DNA of 29,738 nt, taken from NCBI GenBank assembly GCA_900618425.1, contig UZAN01043037.1:9018-38755 (forward strand). The letters run 5' to 3'. A program made the translations under genes and the position numbers. Positions 20,576-29,738 of this stretch are shown in pieces. Below the pieces are notes generated by a model. The model was not told where the DNA came from. It made no database searches and saw nothing but the letters and a program-made list of their open reading frames with translations. Source of the DNA: Echinostoma caproni. Taxonomy: Eukaryota > Platyhelminthes > Trematoda > Plagiorchiida > Echinostomatidae. Positions within the stretch are counted from its first letter, which is position 1. Each line of letters opens with the position of its first letter.

Positions 20576-20910
20576 CATTCCACATCTTTATCTCGATATA
20601 GCGCACACATTGAACTCCTCGTCGCTCGATCCCGTTAGTAACCAAAATACTTCAGTCAAAATCAGCACCCGAAAGTGCTCGGATTTTGATCATCTGATCG
20701 AATGACAATTTACGCCAATGGTTTCTAATTCTGTGCCGAGTTCACTCGAATTAGAAAAACAGAAAACAAGAATGTCTTGCTCCGTCATAATGTGTCTAAC
20801 TGTCATTTATCATGTGTTTAGCACTGTGTCGATGTCCACCAGATGACAATTGGTGTTGGTCCCCATTCGAAATTGTGGTTTGATCATTCGAAAAATGTAT
20901 GTGCCCGTTT

Positions 20911-20924
20911 GGGGGGGGGGGGGG
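20911..20924. repeat. Poly-G run
   Basis: Fourteen consecutive G residues within unassigned DNA. Confidence 0.9.
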
Positions 20925-21219
20925 TTTGGATGAATGAACAAGTCTGTTCGTCATACCGGCTCGCACATGCATAGCGCGTGATAGTCAATTTGGGTGTTTT
21001 TGGTGTTCATCGGTTTGCAATGATCTCCTGTTAGGTGAACATAAACTAGGGCGCGAGAGACTATACCTATCCTGTGAGTTGTTACATCATCATCACTACA
21101 TGTTAGAGTGCGAAGTGATTCAGGTCCCGGAATATGTGCATGGGTGTATATGTGCTTACCAAGTGTTCTGATTCTCTCATGAGAAATGTTTTACTCATAT
21201 ACTGCTGTACTCTCTCTTG

Positions 21220-21352
21220 CGTGTCTGTGTGTGTGTGTTGCGCTGCGTTGGCTGTTTGCCTGCATGGTGTATTTGGCTCTATATAGTCAGTGTACTGGTT
21301 CGTTTCTGTCAGACCGGTAGACTGGGTGTCTGTGTGCGTGTGTGTGTGTGTG
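21220..21352. repeat. Paired GT-rich microsatellites
   Basis: GT tracts at about 21223-21239 and 21331-21351 are separated by unique sequence. An open frame on the opposite strand (21103-21366) arises from the CA-rich complement and is not a gene. Confidence 0.85.
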
Positions 21353-21734
21353 ACTGAATTCTTCAATCAGGAGAATCAGACACATTGCTTATGCGCAACA
21401 AGTCAGTGAGTGAATCCGATGTGTTTGGATCACACTTGTTCTACGGATGAACATTACAAAGTCCTCTTATAGACATCTTACGTGGTAATAGTCTTCGAAA
21501 CATAGACTTGGCCAAGGAAATAGCCATAATTTTTTTCCATTTGGCCGCATACCCTACAGGTACATAGTATCCTAACTTGTATTCGTATTTCTATAACTTG
21601 TGTAAGCCTTGTATGCTTACACTTCACGTCAGATTTGCACGGTTCCTCATGCGAAATGAAATATACAGTTTCATATACCATGCAACGTAAACAATGTCCA
21701 TGAATTTTGTTTCATGTATAGAACTGACGTAGTT

Positions 21735-22900
21735 CACTTGCGATCTATTCATTTTTGGTTAGAATTCGGGCCAATTAGAGTATAGCGGAATTTTTATATA
21801 TGTTAATACGAGAGGGTAGATGTCGAAATGAGAAACGTGTGGAAGGATGGGCTCGACAGCATGATAGATCGGGATGCAGCGGATGAACAGGGTCATTTTA
21901 TGAACAAATTTAACACCAGAGTTAATGTGCTCATTTAATGAGTTCTGTGATCAATGAATCGGTCGGGATTAATGATGCACGACTGATGATAATGATGTTT
22001 TAAAAGGTCGGGGAACGTTACAGAGGAGCAATAGAGTAGAATGGGTAAAACACACTGGTGAACGAAAGAAGACAGGGCTGACTGAGGGGTTCGAAATTAC
22101 CTGAGTTTGTGTAACTGAAAATACAGATTTCTCAGTTTTCCCATACAATTGTAAATGTGGGTGGACCAATGAAGACTGCCGTCGATCGTGACACCTGGTA
22201 CCTGACTGAGGTAATTCTGGATACAGGTTTACAGTTAAGGGCAGCAGAGTCCATTGTAAATGAGGAGCGGGAAAGACTGAAAATACACTCTACGCACTTA
22301 GCTGTGTTAAGACAGAGACCAGATTGATCAGGAAACTGTTGGATGTGGAATAGATTTCCAGTGAAAGAATGATATTCTCAAGGAGATAAAAGTGTCTGAC
22401 ATAAAACGACTTCATCGGCATACTTTTGGATGTGTGCAGGGGGTGGGACCAAAAGAAAGCAGAAAAAGAACCATACATTGAAGAACACCAGAATTAATAA
22501 CAAGTGATTTTGATGTCTTCCTTCCTAATTTGATGCACCGAACCCTCTCTTTCAAATAATCAGAAAGTCATGAGAGCAGCTGTCTTGGAGTGTCACGTTT
22601 TCAAAAGAAGGGATTATCTAGAAAGAGAATCGATTGCGACGAATAATCATGAAAAACACGACGAACAGGAGTGGTTGAATTCTTCAATGACTTACTGATA
22701 AGCTGGATTAGAGTGGCTACGGCATCCAATGTAGATCTGTTGGGTTGTAATGCAAACTGGAGGGCTTAAACGGGATTGTGGTAATGGACTTCAAGCGACT
22801 CAGAACGACCTTTTAGGGCTGTTAAGGTCAGCGCGATAAGACTAAACGGTTTTGCAAGAACAGTTGAGGACGAGGATTTTGCTATTAAATAATGGTAGCT
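21735..22900 (-). mobile_element. CR1/Jockey-group retrotransposon, longest copy (C2): RT palm to C-terminus
   Basis: Minus-strand blocks in order, with shifts: FSLIALTLTALKGR (family RPISLT), LQFALQPNRSTLDAVATL (motif F-A-x-x-P-x-RST), TPRQLLSWLSDYLKERV-like, KYADEVVLCQTLLSP near 22425-22385, GLCLNTAKCVECIFSLS, GVTIDGSLHWSTHI and CVLPILLYCSSV. The C-terminal tail, with PSRINIYKNSAIP-like sequence, lies near 21800. The catalytic YADD box reads YADE (minus of 22411-22422), losing the second aspartate. It is 5'-truncated within RT. The end block is shared with copies C3 and C4. Confidence 0.87.
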
Positions 22901-22939
22901 TGGTGCCAGGAATCAGGAATCCACGGGGCTCGTGAGCGG

Positions 22940-24590
22940 CGTTGTTTAATTTTTTCATTTTTTTTTTATTATACTCATTTCTGTGACGAACAGCAGTTGG
23001 GATGAATCATCATCGTACAGCGAGATACAGTGAAGCGAGCTTCACTGATCGCTTCCAACGGTTGGGATGAATCCCATGGTCACGGAGACCTGCTCCTCCG
23101 TCGTGAAAACCGTTAACCTAAACCTAGGGGTTTGAGGTGGCGAATCACATAAGGCCTCGATAGGTCAAGTGTCCCTATCCGCCACGAGTCCCGTTTGATC
23201 AGTAATAGTCGTTGTCTGCCGTATCCGTGGACGATGGGAATAATGTAGAAATGAGACGAAAGGGAGAGGAGTTGCGCACCGAACGATTTTCCCCATTCTA
23301 CCCTCTAACTAATTAGTTCAACATTGATGAACCAGGCACCGAGCCGAGAACAGTGGTTTTCGTTTTTTGCTATCTCATATCAAATGGGAATGCCTGAAAC
23401 GGTGCAGTTCACTCGGCGTCATCATCATCACCCGATCGACGTCCCCATCTAACCAGTCCATGAAGTTTCACTGGCGCCTTTGTGTGGAATCCGATACTAC
23501 TACTGTTAATGGTCTTGCTGATGTTAGAGTGATTCTTAGTCAGACATCTCAGAAGCGTTCGTACTAGGTTTGATACTGCGTTGTGCGTAGTGAAAGCTTC
23601 GTGCAAAATAGTCAGTCATTACCCCAACTGATTCAACTTCCTTTTGTCATCTCCACGTAGCTACGCATCCTGTTACGTAATGCCAGTGTTACTGGTATTG
23701 TGGTTTTAGCAGTCGATTTGATTACTAGGGTTGGTCGGCTATCATACGATAAACATTTGGGATAGGTGATGTGGTCTCTTCTGGGCTAGTTTTCTGTCCC
23801 CCCCCCCGAAACCCGCAGAATGCGTGTTGGTTCCATGTTCTAACTAAGGGTTATTCCTCGAAAATACGAACCTCAGACATTGCCAATCCCCGTCTGTACG
23901 TCACTGGTGATCTAACACATCACTATCAGCCACTGTTGTCGCGGTCACATAGAAGACTGCTGATCGTATAGGAGCACTCACGGCCCCCTCCCACCCTAGA
24001 ATCGGACCAGGAACTAGTTTAAACTAAGCGGTCCTTGTGCCCAAATCCTTGCTTTGCATTTCTGATTGTTGTCCTGGTGGGACGAAACAACTCATAGAGA
24101 CTGTACCGCGATTTGTTTGGCACACAGTTTGGACTGTGGAAGTTCTGTAAATAGTGACTTTTGTGTTCAGTACGGTATGTTCTAGAATGACNTAGAATGA
24201 CTTCAAGTTATCAGGGTCAGGATTGTGGCTCGAGTGGTGACCTGATCAGAATACGGTATTTTCCAGCCAGGTGCTCTCGTTGAACACAGCTCAAAGGTCT
24301 TCGTTTAAGGGGACAATCTTTAGTGAAGGAATTAGTATATTACAGACCAAATGGTACCGGCTAATTCGGCTCCGGAAATCTGATTGACTAGTATTTGTTG
24401 TTCTCTAAATTCTTTATATGCTTTTTTCGTTTTCTAGCAGCAATTTTCAACTGCATAAGATGTCGTGGTAAAACTTTGACACTCAATTAATTTTAGTATG
24501 TTATATTGGACACAATTTGTGCAACCAGCAATGTCTACATTTCATTACAAATATGTTCACCGTTCTAATTAGATTTTTTTTAAATGAGGA
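22940..24590. other. Unassigned DNA with no supported gene
   Basis: It begins with a T-rich tract (22948-22970). GTTGGGATGAATC occurs twice, near 22996 and 23063. A poly-C run lies near 23799-23807 and an N at 24192. No supported coding exon was found. Frames such as 23771-23971 (+) lack domains. Confidence 0.5.
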
Positions 24591-24599
24591 AAGGTTATG

Positions 24600-25270
24600 T
24601 ACGACAATGATAAGACTATAATGGGCGATCATCTTTGTAGGTTTAAAATTAGTTTGTTTCGGATCTTCTTCTTGTCAGTCAGAATACGAGTCAGGTAGGG
24701 TACTGTTGAATTGCGATAAATGTTTATCTTGGAAGGGTAATCAGCGATCGGGTTGTAGTGTGAGAACGGCTAGCAGATAGAACAGGAACGAGCGGATGAC
24801 TGGAATCCTGCACTATCTTATGGATGAAATTCTTACATGAAGTGATATGAAAATCACACAAAAATTAGTGATTAGAGTGCTTAAAGGAATGAGAGAAACA
24901 CGGTTGGTAATTACCCCCCGCGACGAAGAGTGGTAAAATCACTGTTAGGTAGTCTAACGAAAATAACGAGTGCGCAATAACAGGAGTATTGATAGAGAAA
25001 GAAGTTTCAGTTGCATGCTTTATCCTACATTGTCGTATCTTGTGCATCTAGAAAATACATGCGACGCTGTCTATCAGCACAGACTAGCACATAAGAGCAC
25101 TACTGTATGTTGTCCAACAAATCCGTTTTGTGTGCGTTTGTGTTGCACGCGATCAGATCAGCGAGGTCACCTGATTTGCTAAGCAGCGAGCGAATGTTGT
25201 AACTGACCAACGGGTGAACAGTAGTCATCTTCGCAGGTCTGTGTGTGTGTGTGTATGTGTAAGAGCGATC
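24600..25270 (-). mobile_element. CR1/Jockey-group retrotransposon, internally deleted copy (C3)
   Basis: The minus strand from about 25235 reads MTTVHPLVSYNIRSLLSKSG then DLADLIACNTNA, the opening of the apurinic-type endonuclease domain of this family (N-x-RSLL-K-x-x-DL). The sequence then jumps to C-terminal RT material at about 25050-24600: NFIHKIVQDSSHPL, SASRSHTTTRS and INIYRNSTVPYLTRILTDK. The whole RT core is missing, so this is an endonuclease-to-tail deletion derivative, or two abutting fragments. A GT tract at 25239-25260 lies just 5' of the endonuclease start. Confidence 0.72.
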
Positions 25271-26430
25271 CACCACTCGGCGCGCTTGCAATTCTTGCTC
25301 CAACCAAAAATATCCAGTTCGGATAGAACTGTGTGAGTTGAATGACACCAGAGTAATGATTATCCCCTAATCATATTAATAGTTCCCCGGGCTACAAAAT
25401 TCGAGAACATAGTGGAAACCAAGAAATAAATTCTAATGCGAGAGTGAACACCAACGTAGCGTGGCCAGTCGAAGTTGAAGTTCGGATGATTGTATACTAG
25501 TAGAAAAACAGAACACACAGATGCGGGAATCCAAATGATAGGAACAATGATAAGAGACGCTGAAGCTTCCGTCCAGCAATAGGCTAGTGACTGCAAATCG
25601 GATGTTTGTGAAAAGGCTGTCTGTCAGTGAAGCGAACTACGTGATAGCGAAATTGTCCCCGAAATGCAGAAAACCTTAGGAGGAATTGTGGACCACCTAT
25701 GATGTACTCTTAGTAGCAAGGAGTGATTGTGAAGCAATTCGGTCGTTGCCACGCCACTGTCTGAACAGTGTGAACTGTTTTCTTCGGTTCTATGCGTATC
25801 AAGTCTGGCAACAGTTCCTGATCGTGTTGGTGACCTTGTTTTGTTTAAAGGTCAAATCCGTTATCCGAAGAAGCAAACATTCCTCACTATTAAAATTAGG
25901 ATTCCTAATTCTCAAACGCTGGTCGGAGACATCGCGAATGTCTCGAACATTTGATCGAATTCCCCAGTGGCTTTCGTCTGAATATGTGGATGTGAAGTTC
26001 TGGCCTGATAGACCGCTTTTATTCCAGGCTACCGAACGTAAATAAGTATTCCATACAGAAATGGCAGAAAACGCTGGATGAACCCTGTACTGGATCAAGG
26101 TGGTCGCCCACGTAATCATGCTTCACGAATTAGCACGGAAAGACCCGTGGCGTTTTCGGTCGTTTTGTAAAAAAATTCAGAAACATGTTTGTTGGGTATG
26201 AATCGGTAGATTTTTCAAAGAATATGTTCCTTGAACAAGATGAGGTCTTCTTTTTTTCGGGAGAGGGAACATCGGATCCACTAAATGAAGATTTCTATTT
26301 GTATGGCTTTTGCAAACTGAAATAGGCTTGCATTTCAGTTAACACAGTTATACACTGGTCGTCACACCGGAGAAAATATAGAAATATGGTCAAATCCAAT
26401 CGAGTGCTGTGTAAAACAAAATTTCTCTAA
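25271..26430 (-). other. Possible 5' region of the CR1-like copy, unassigned
   Basis: Several open frames occur on both strands: minus 26119-25799 (106 codons) and 25596-25360, and plus 25686-26045 (119 codons). None has a domain I recognise. Because they lie upstream of the endonuclease start on its strand, the minus frames could be remnants of ORF1 or 5' UTR, but this is a guess. Confidence 0.2.
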
Positions 26431-26439
26431 AGTTTGATT

Positions 26440-26900
26440 TATTTAAGTACGGATTGATGTAACTTATTTAGAACTCGTTCCTTGTTGGTCAAGATTCGAG
26501 CCAGATGTGGTGGTATAGGGAAGTTCTTACAAATGTTTATTCGCGAGGATAGATACCAATAGATGGAACGAGTGATTCAGTGGGAGCGACAAGAAGATAA
26601 GTCAAGTTGCAAAGGATGGGAGGGGTCGTTTAAAATCTTATTGGCAAAGATCACACACGAATTCATATGAACATTATCAAGTTCTTGGCAGAAATTAAAG
26701 AAGCACGGCTTATTATCATCAATTCACGACGGATAGTTTTAAAGTCTTGTTTCAATAGACCGGGAACCACTACAGTGGAGCAATAAATTAAAACAGGGAC
26801 AGCGCATTCATTGATAAACGAGGATAAAAGTTCCTGGAGAGCTCGAGCTTTCGAAGCTGAATGAAGATTTCAGTAGCTGAGTTATTCATAATGGACGAAG
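26440..26900 (-). mobile_element. CR1/Jockey-group retrotransposon C-terminal fragment (copy C4)
   Basis: The minus-strand sequence parallels copies C2 (21750-22170) and C3 (24650-24870). Shared features are a VVPGLLKQDF-like block, then SHPITRSIYW-like sequence and IPPHLARILTNKERV at the end (C3: TVPYLTRILTDKKK). In nucleotides, the block GTCAAGATTCGAGCC here matches GTCAGAATACGAGTC in C3 and GTTAGAATTCGGGCC in C2. It is a 5'-truncated end with many stops. Confidence 0.7.
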
Positions 26901-27134
26901 TTATGCTCATCTAATGCACCAGTACTAATCTAATGAACAAGGTGTTTTAATCTATGCATGTAATTATTCCACGTTAACGGACGACTTTCTGCCACGCTAT
27001 TGTTTGACAGAAATATCTCTGTATTAGAAATATCAAATGTTAGCAGTATCTCGTTTTAACCAGTATGATTCTGATTACTCCTCGGAACTTCCTCGTGAAG
27101 GAAATTGTGAAAAATGTGTTTGTGCTCATTTTAG

Positions 27135-27600
27135 ACTTCCATCGACGTATCCGAAAATGAGTCCCACGCGAAGTCCTCATCTTCCAATGCAGGATTTGCC
27201 GGAAATGTGTTTTTCGGCCCGGATTTTCCACAAACCATTTCTGACCTTGATCAACCATTGGCACCATCGAAAAACATGAATTCTTCAACTGGTCACTTAC
27301 GTTCCACCACACGCGGTTTGGTCACTGTGCAGTTCCGTCTGCACGCACCGCATTCGGCCTCCAGCAGTTCTTCGTGTCTATCCACACCAAACAGTTCTGT
27401 GCTGTTCCACTCCCCACATTCACGCATGACACCGATAGCCCCGAAATCTCCCGCACTATCACAGACCACATTTTTGCCTACACCTGTCGTAGATCCGACT
27501 CTGATGATGGCTAGCCGATTCACTCCGTCCAAGTCGGTGGTTGAAATGCGGCGAAAGTTGGTGCTCGATCTGTTCAAACAACACGGTCTTTTCCCCTCGA
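27135..27600 (+). CDS. cic: Internal exon of a probable Capicua (CIC) orthologue, carrying the start of the C1 domain
   Basis: The frame is open from just after a pyrimidine-rich acceptor (TTTGTGCTCATTTTAG ending at 27134) to a consensus donor (GTGAGT from 27601). An in-frame TAG lies immediately after the donor, and another stop overlaps the acceptor. The exon is 466 nt: phase 0 in, one base out, about 155 residues. Most of it is Ser/Pro/Thr-rich and low in structure, with SP/TP sites such as SPHS, KSPA and FTPSKS that could be proline-directed kinase sites. The last residues, MRRKLVLDLFKQHGLFPS, match the opening of the Capicua C1 domain (RR-x-LV-x-x-LF-x-x-HG-x-FPS in animal CIC proteins). 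Capicua is a nuclear HMG-box repressor controlled by ERK signalling, and C1 helps the HMG box bind DNA. The rest of C1 should lie in the next exon, which I could not find before the window ends. The exon structure is seen directly; the family call rests on one motif recalled from memory. Confidence 0.62.
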
Positions 27601-27914
27601 GTGAGTAGTGAACAATCTTTTCCCGGTTTTAAACTGCATTGGATACACGGTGGAATGTGATTTGTCTAATATTTGTCAATCTTGGATTGTGTTTTTGTTA
27701 TAAGGGACAGCGAGCGTAAACATATATTGGCGAAAAATACTTACCGCAGTTTTCTTCGATCACATTAGCATATGCATTCAAACAGCTCGCTATATTACTC
27801 AGTCAATTTATGTGATGAAATCGTGATCATTTCCGACTCATCCGAATCGGTGTTCCATCAACACAAACTATTCCGATAATTGTACTATTCGATCAGTTCA
27901 GTGTTAACAACCAT
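27601..27914 (+). other. Start of intron downstream of the Capicua-like exon
   Basis: It follows the GTGAGT donor. AT-rich, with no coding signal. The intron must extend at least to the RTE copy and probably beyond the window. Confidence 0.5.
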
Positions 27915-28530
27915 TAACCATGCACTTTCGTGCGTCGGTTTTGGTTGCTGTCTTTTGGTGCCCCATTTGGATAAAAGATTGGAATGTTGAAAGCAAATTC
28001 AAGCAGAAGGTGGAGGATTCATATAGAGTGGTGTGATGAGAATGATAAATGGATGCACGAGTGCCACTGTTTGCTACACCCAGTCATATCGATCAGGGTC
28101 TCCAACCATCGGTGACAATGATCTCGGGGTCCCCATCCAGGGAGCCGAACGGAACCTATGTGTGCCAAACTCCTGGTTAGGGTCAGGTCTTAGTTTGACC
28201 CCCTTGATCTTTTTCCAATCGCTACCTACCTTGGCAATCGTCGCTCGCCGTGGCAACCTATTTGATGACATGCATGAAACATGCTCTAACCAATGTAATC
28301 TATGCAGGTCGATCACTTGTTCTAGTGGACGACCCCGACTACCCAAAACTCTATGCCTAACCTCAGCATTGCTCTTCCGGATACCCCACCAGACTCGCGC
28401 AATGCGATGTAGACAGTTAAGGTATAGCTGCCCAGATTGCAAAAACTTGTCCACTTCTTCTACTACTCCTTCAGCCAGGGCGAGACGGGGTACTGGATCA
28501 ATCCAATCTTGGAAAAACGACTACTTTGCG
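27915..28530 (-). mobile_element. RTE retrotransposon, internally deleted copy (R5)
   Basis: The minus strand begins with DWIDPVPRLALAEG then VVEEVDKF (matching QDWVGPAPRLTLTGEVIKQV of R4). After LGS-like sequence near 28430 it jumps to LHRIARVWWGIRKSNAEVRH, HRVLGSRG, LHRLHWLEHVSCMSSNRLPR and a frameshifted GWG-like stretch. About 100 residues between the YLGS block and the IAR block are deleted compared with R4. The 3' end (TGCACTTTCGTGCGTCGG near 27921) matches R4. It is inserted in opposite orientation to the Capicua-like exon. Confidence 0.85.
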
Positions 28531-28980
28531 ATTATTTGGTATCGTGTCAATCGATAGTACCGCTTTACACTGTCGTTCCAGTCTTCCGTCATTGACCAGC
28601 AACGACCGAGGATGTCACACGTGGGTCATGTGAATTTCGCTTGTTCTCTCAGAGCTCATTTCTAATAGCATCATAGCCTCCCGTGGCTCAACCAATCTGT
28701 TGCCTCGTACGGTATCCGTCACACACACACACAACAGGTGGGACAGCTTCAGTAAATCACGTGATCAGGTTGCTTTGATTGGTCACAGCAAGCTAGGATA
28801 GGCTTCTACACGGACCGTCACTGATTTGTTCTCACGTGACCTACCGTTGTACCCACATCCTTGATTGCAATCAGACACGTAGGTTGCCAAGGGCTGGTTA
28901 GTAGACCGTGTTTGGTTTCTCGAAGAGAGAGACCAGACCAGCTTGATGATTGATTACGAACACTAGAGTATATGTTTGTG
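28531..28980. other. Unassigned DNA with no supported gene
   Basis: A short CA run at 28720-28733 is the only clear structure. Confidence 0.5.
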
Positions 28981-28984
28981 CCTT

Positions 28985-29100
28985 AAACAGTAATATGCCT
29001 GCCTTGGCCTGGGCAACCTGACAGTATTCCGCCCACATGCAAATCATGGAACATTTTTCTTTTTTTGTTTAGCACACAGTCTGGATTCATGCGTGTGTGG
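28985..29100 (-). repeat. Dispersed repeat, copy 3 (partial, inverted)
   Basis: The reverse complement matches 17160-17280, including AGACTGTGT, GAAAAATGTTCCATGATT, GCAT-TGGGC and CAGGTTGCCCAGGC. Only the 5' part of the family is present. Confidence 0.65.
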
Positions 29101-29575
29101 TAATATAAACAGCAATACCGCGTAGCTGCATTCTATATCTTGATCATGCTCTCAGCGTTTACGTCTTCAACAGAAAGACACCTGGCGATGATATAAACTA
29201 AACGCATTGCTTAGTTAATTGTTTCTCTGTTGATATTCACTCATTGGTCAGTTCACGTGACTGCTCATTAGTTGAATGTCTCCGTTTTTGCATTCTGCCC
29301 ACTTATCATCGATTCGACACTTTTTATTCGTTCATTTTTCACCCACAACTTTATTGCCAACGCCACATTACCGGACTTGTTCGATGTGTTTTTTTCTTAT
29401 CCACAGTGTACTGGTGCCGATAAGCCGATCGACGTTTATATACCAAGCAACTAGGTGATTCTACTCGAACTGCACTAAGCCATCGCGACGAAACTGTACC
29501 TTGCTGTGGTGTGATGGCTGGTGCATCTCTCTGACCCAACGAGCTACACAGAATGGCTTTTGTCAAACCAGAAGA
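29101..29575. other. Unassigned DNA with no supported gene
   Basis: Two overlapping 60-codon plus frames at 29272-29458 show no domain and no match to the continuation of the C1 domain. Nothing else was recognised. Confidence 0.45.
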
Positions 29576-29579
29576 TCTT

Positions 29580-29665
29580 ATCATGCCTGGAAAGCTAATT
29601 GGTAGAGGTCAGATGAAGTACAGTCTCCTGGTCGGGGGTTTGACTTTAATTTACGTTACAGTCGG
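29580..29665 (+). repeat. tRNA-like sequence, probable SINE head or pseudo-tRNA
   Basis: AGCTAATTGGTAGAGG resembles an A box (D-arm form GGTAGAG). TCCTGGTCGGGGGTTTGACTTT resembles an anticodon-stem to T-loop stretch with a degenerate B box (GGTTTGACTTT for GGTTCGANTCC). The acceptor ends do not pair convincingly, so it is not called a tRNA gene. Confidence 0.35.
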
Positions 29666-29738
29666 TAAAAAAATGGTGGAAGAATAATTGATTCAAGTAA
29701 ATGGGCCTCTACTTCGCTTCACGCGCTGCCTTGCAGTA

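Noticed and set aside
27037..27279. 80-codon plus frame overlapping the Capicua-like exon
   Set aside because: It is in a different frame, crosses the acceptor and lacks the C1 motif; it is a shadow frame.
28033..28557. 174-codon plus frame, the longest in the window
   Set aside because: It is the antisense of the RTE copy, whose minus-strand translation carries clear family motifs.
29272..29458. Two overlapping 60-codon plus frames as the next Capicua exon
   Set aside because: Neither continues the C1 domain pattern and no convincing acceptor precedes them.

Overview
The window looks like non-coding DNA from a flatworm, most probably a digenean trematode (fluke). No bacterial-style gene layout is present. 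It holds isolated splice-bounded reading frames in a sea of stop codons, many GT/TA/poly-G microsatellites, a few N gaps, and a dense set of decayed transposable elements. The retroelement proteins belong to the RTE, CR1/Jockey and Penelope-like lineages that are abundant in fluke genomes; I recognise the family style from memory, and the species cannot be fixed from sequence alone.

Layout. 0.2-1.6 kb: microsatellite and a tRNA-derived SINE. 1.6-5.5 kb: a compound Tigger/pogo DNA-transposon block, with one decayed copy on + (about 1774-3169) and one on - (about 3475-5461) arranged tail to tail, so that their left ends form a long imperfect inverted repeat. A near-identical 119-bp direct duplication abuts an N at 3354. 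5.7-8.6 kb: two more SINE-like copies and unassigned DNA. 8.6-14.6 kb: three 5'-truncated RTE fragments (one -, two +) and one copy of a roughly 450-bp dispersed repeat. 15.0-15.7 kb: a cysteine-rich, splice-bounded frame that may be a host exon. 16.6-28.5 kb: a run of minus-strand retroelement remnants (one Penelope-like, four CR1-like, two RTE), plus a second copy of the dispersed repeat on +.

The most convincing host sequence is a plus-strand internal exon at 27135-27600. It has a clean acceptor and a perfect GTGAGT donor, and it ends in a motif strongly resembling the start of the C1 domain of the HMG-box repressor Capicua. If this is right, much of the right half of the window is probably intron of a capicua orthologue, and the minus-strand bias of retroelements there is what insertion selection inside a plus-strand gene would produce.

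No intact transposon open reading frame survives: catalytic residues are mutated or deleted in the Tigger, RTE and CR1 copies. I found no tRNA or rRNA gene, CRISPR array or new multi-gene system. The unusual features are the composite Tigger palindrome, its possible mini-intron, the dispersed repeat of unknown class, and signs of assembly joints at the N positions.
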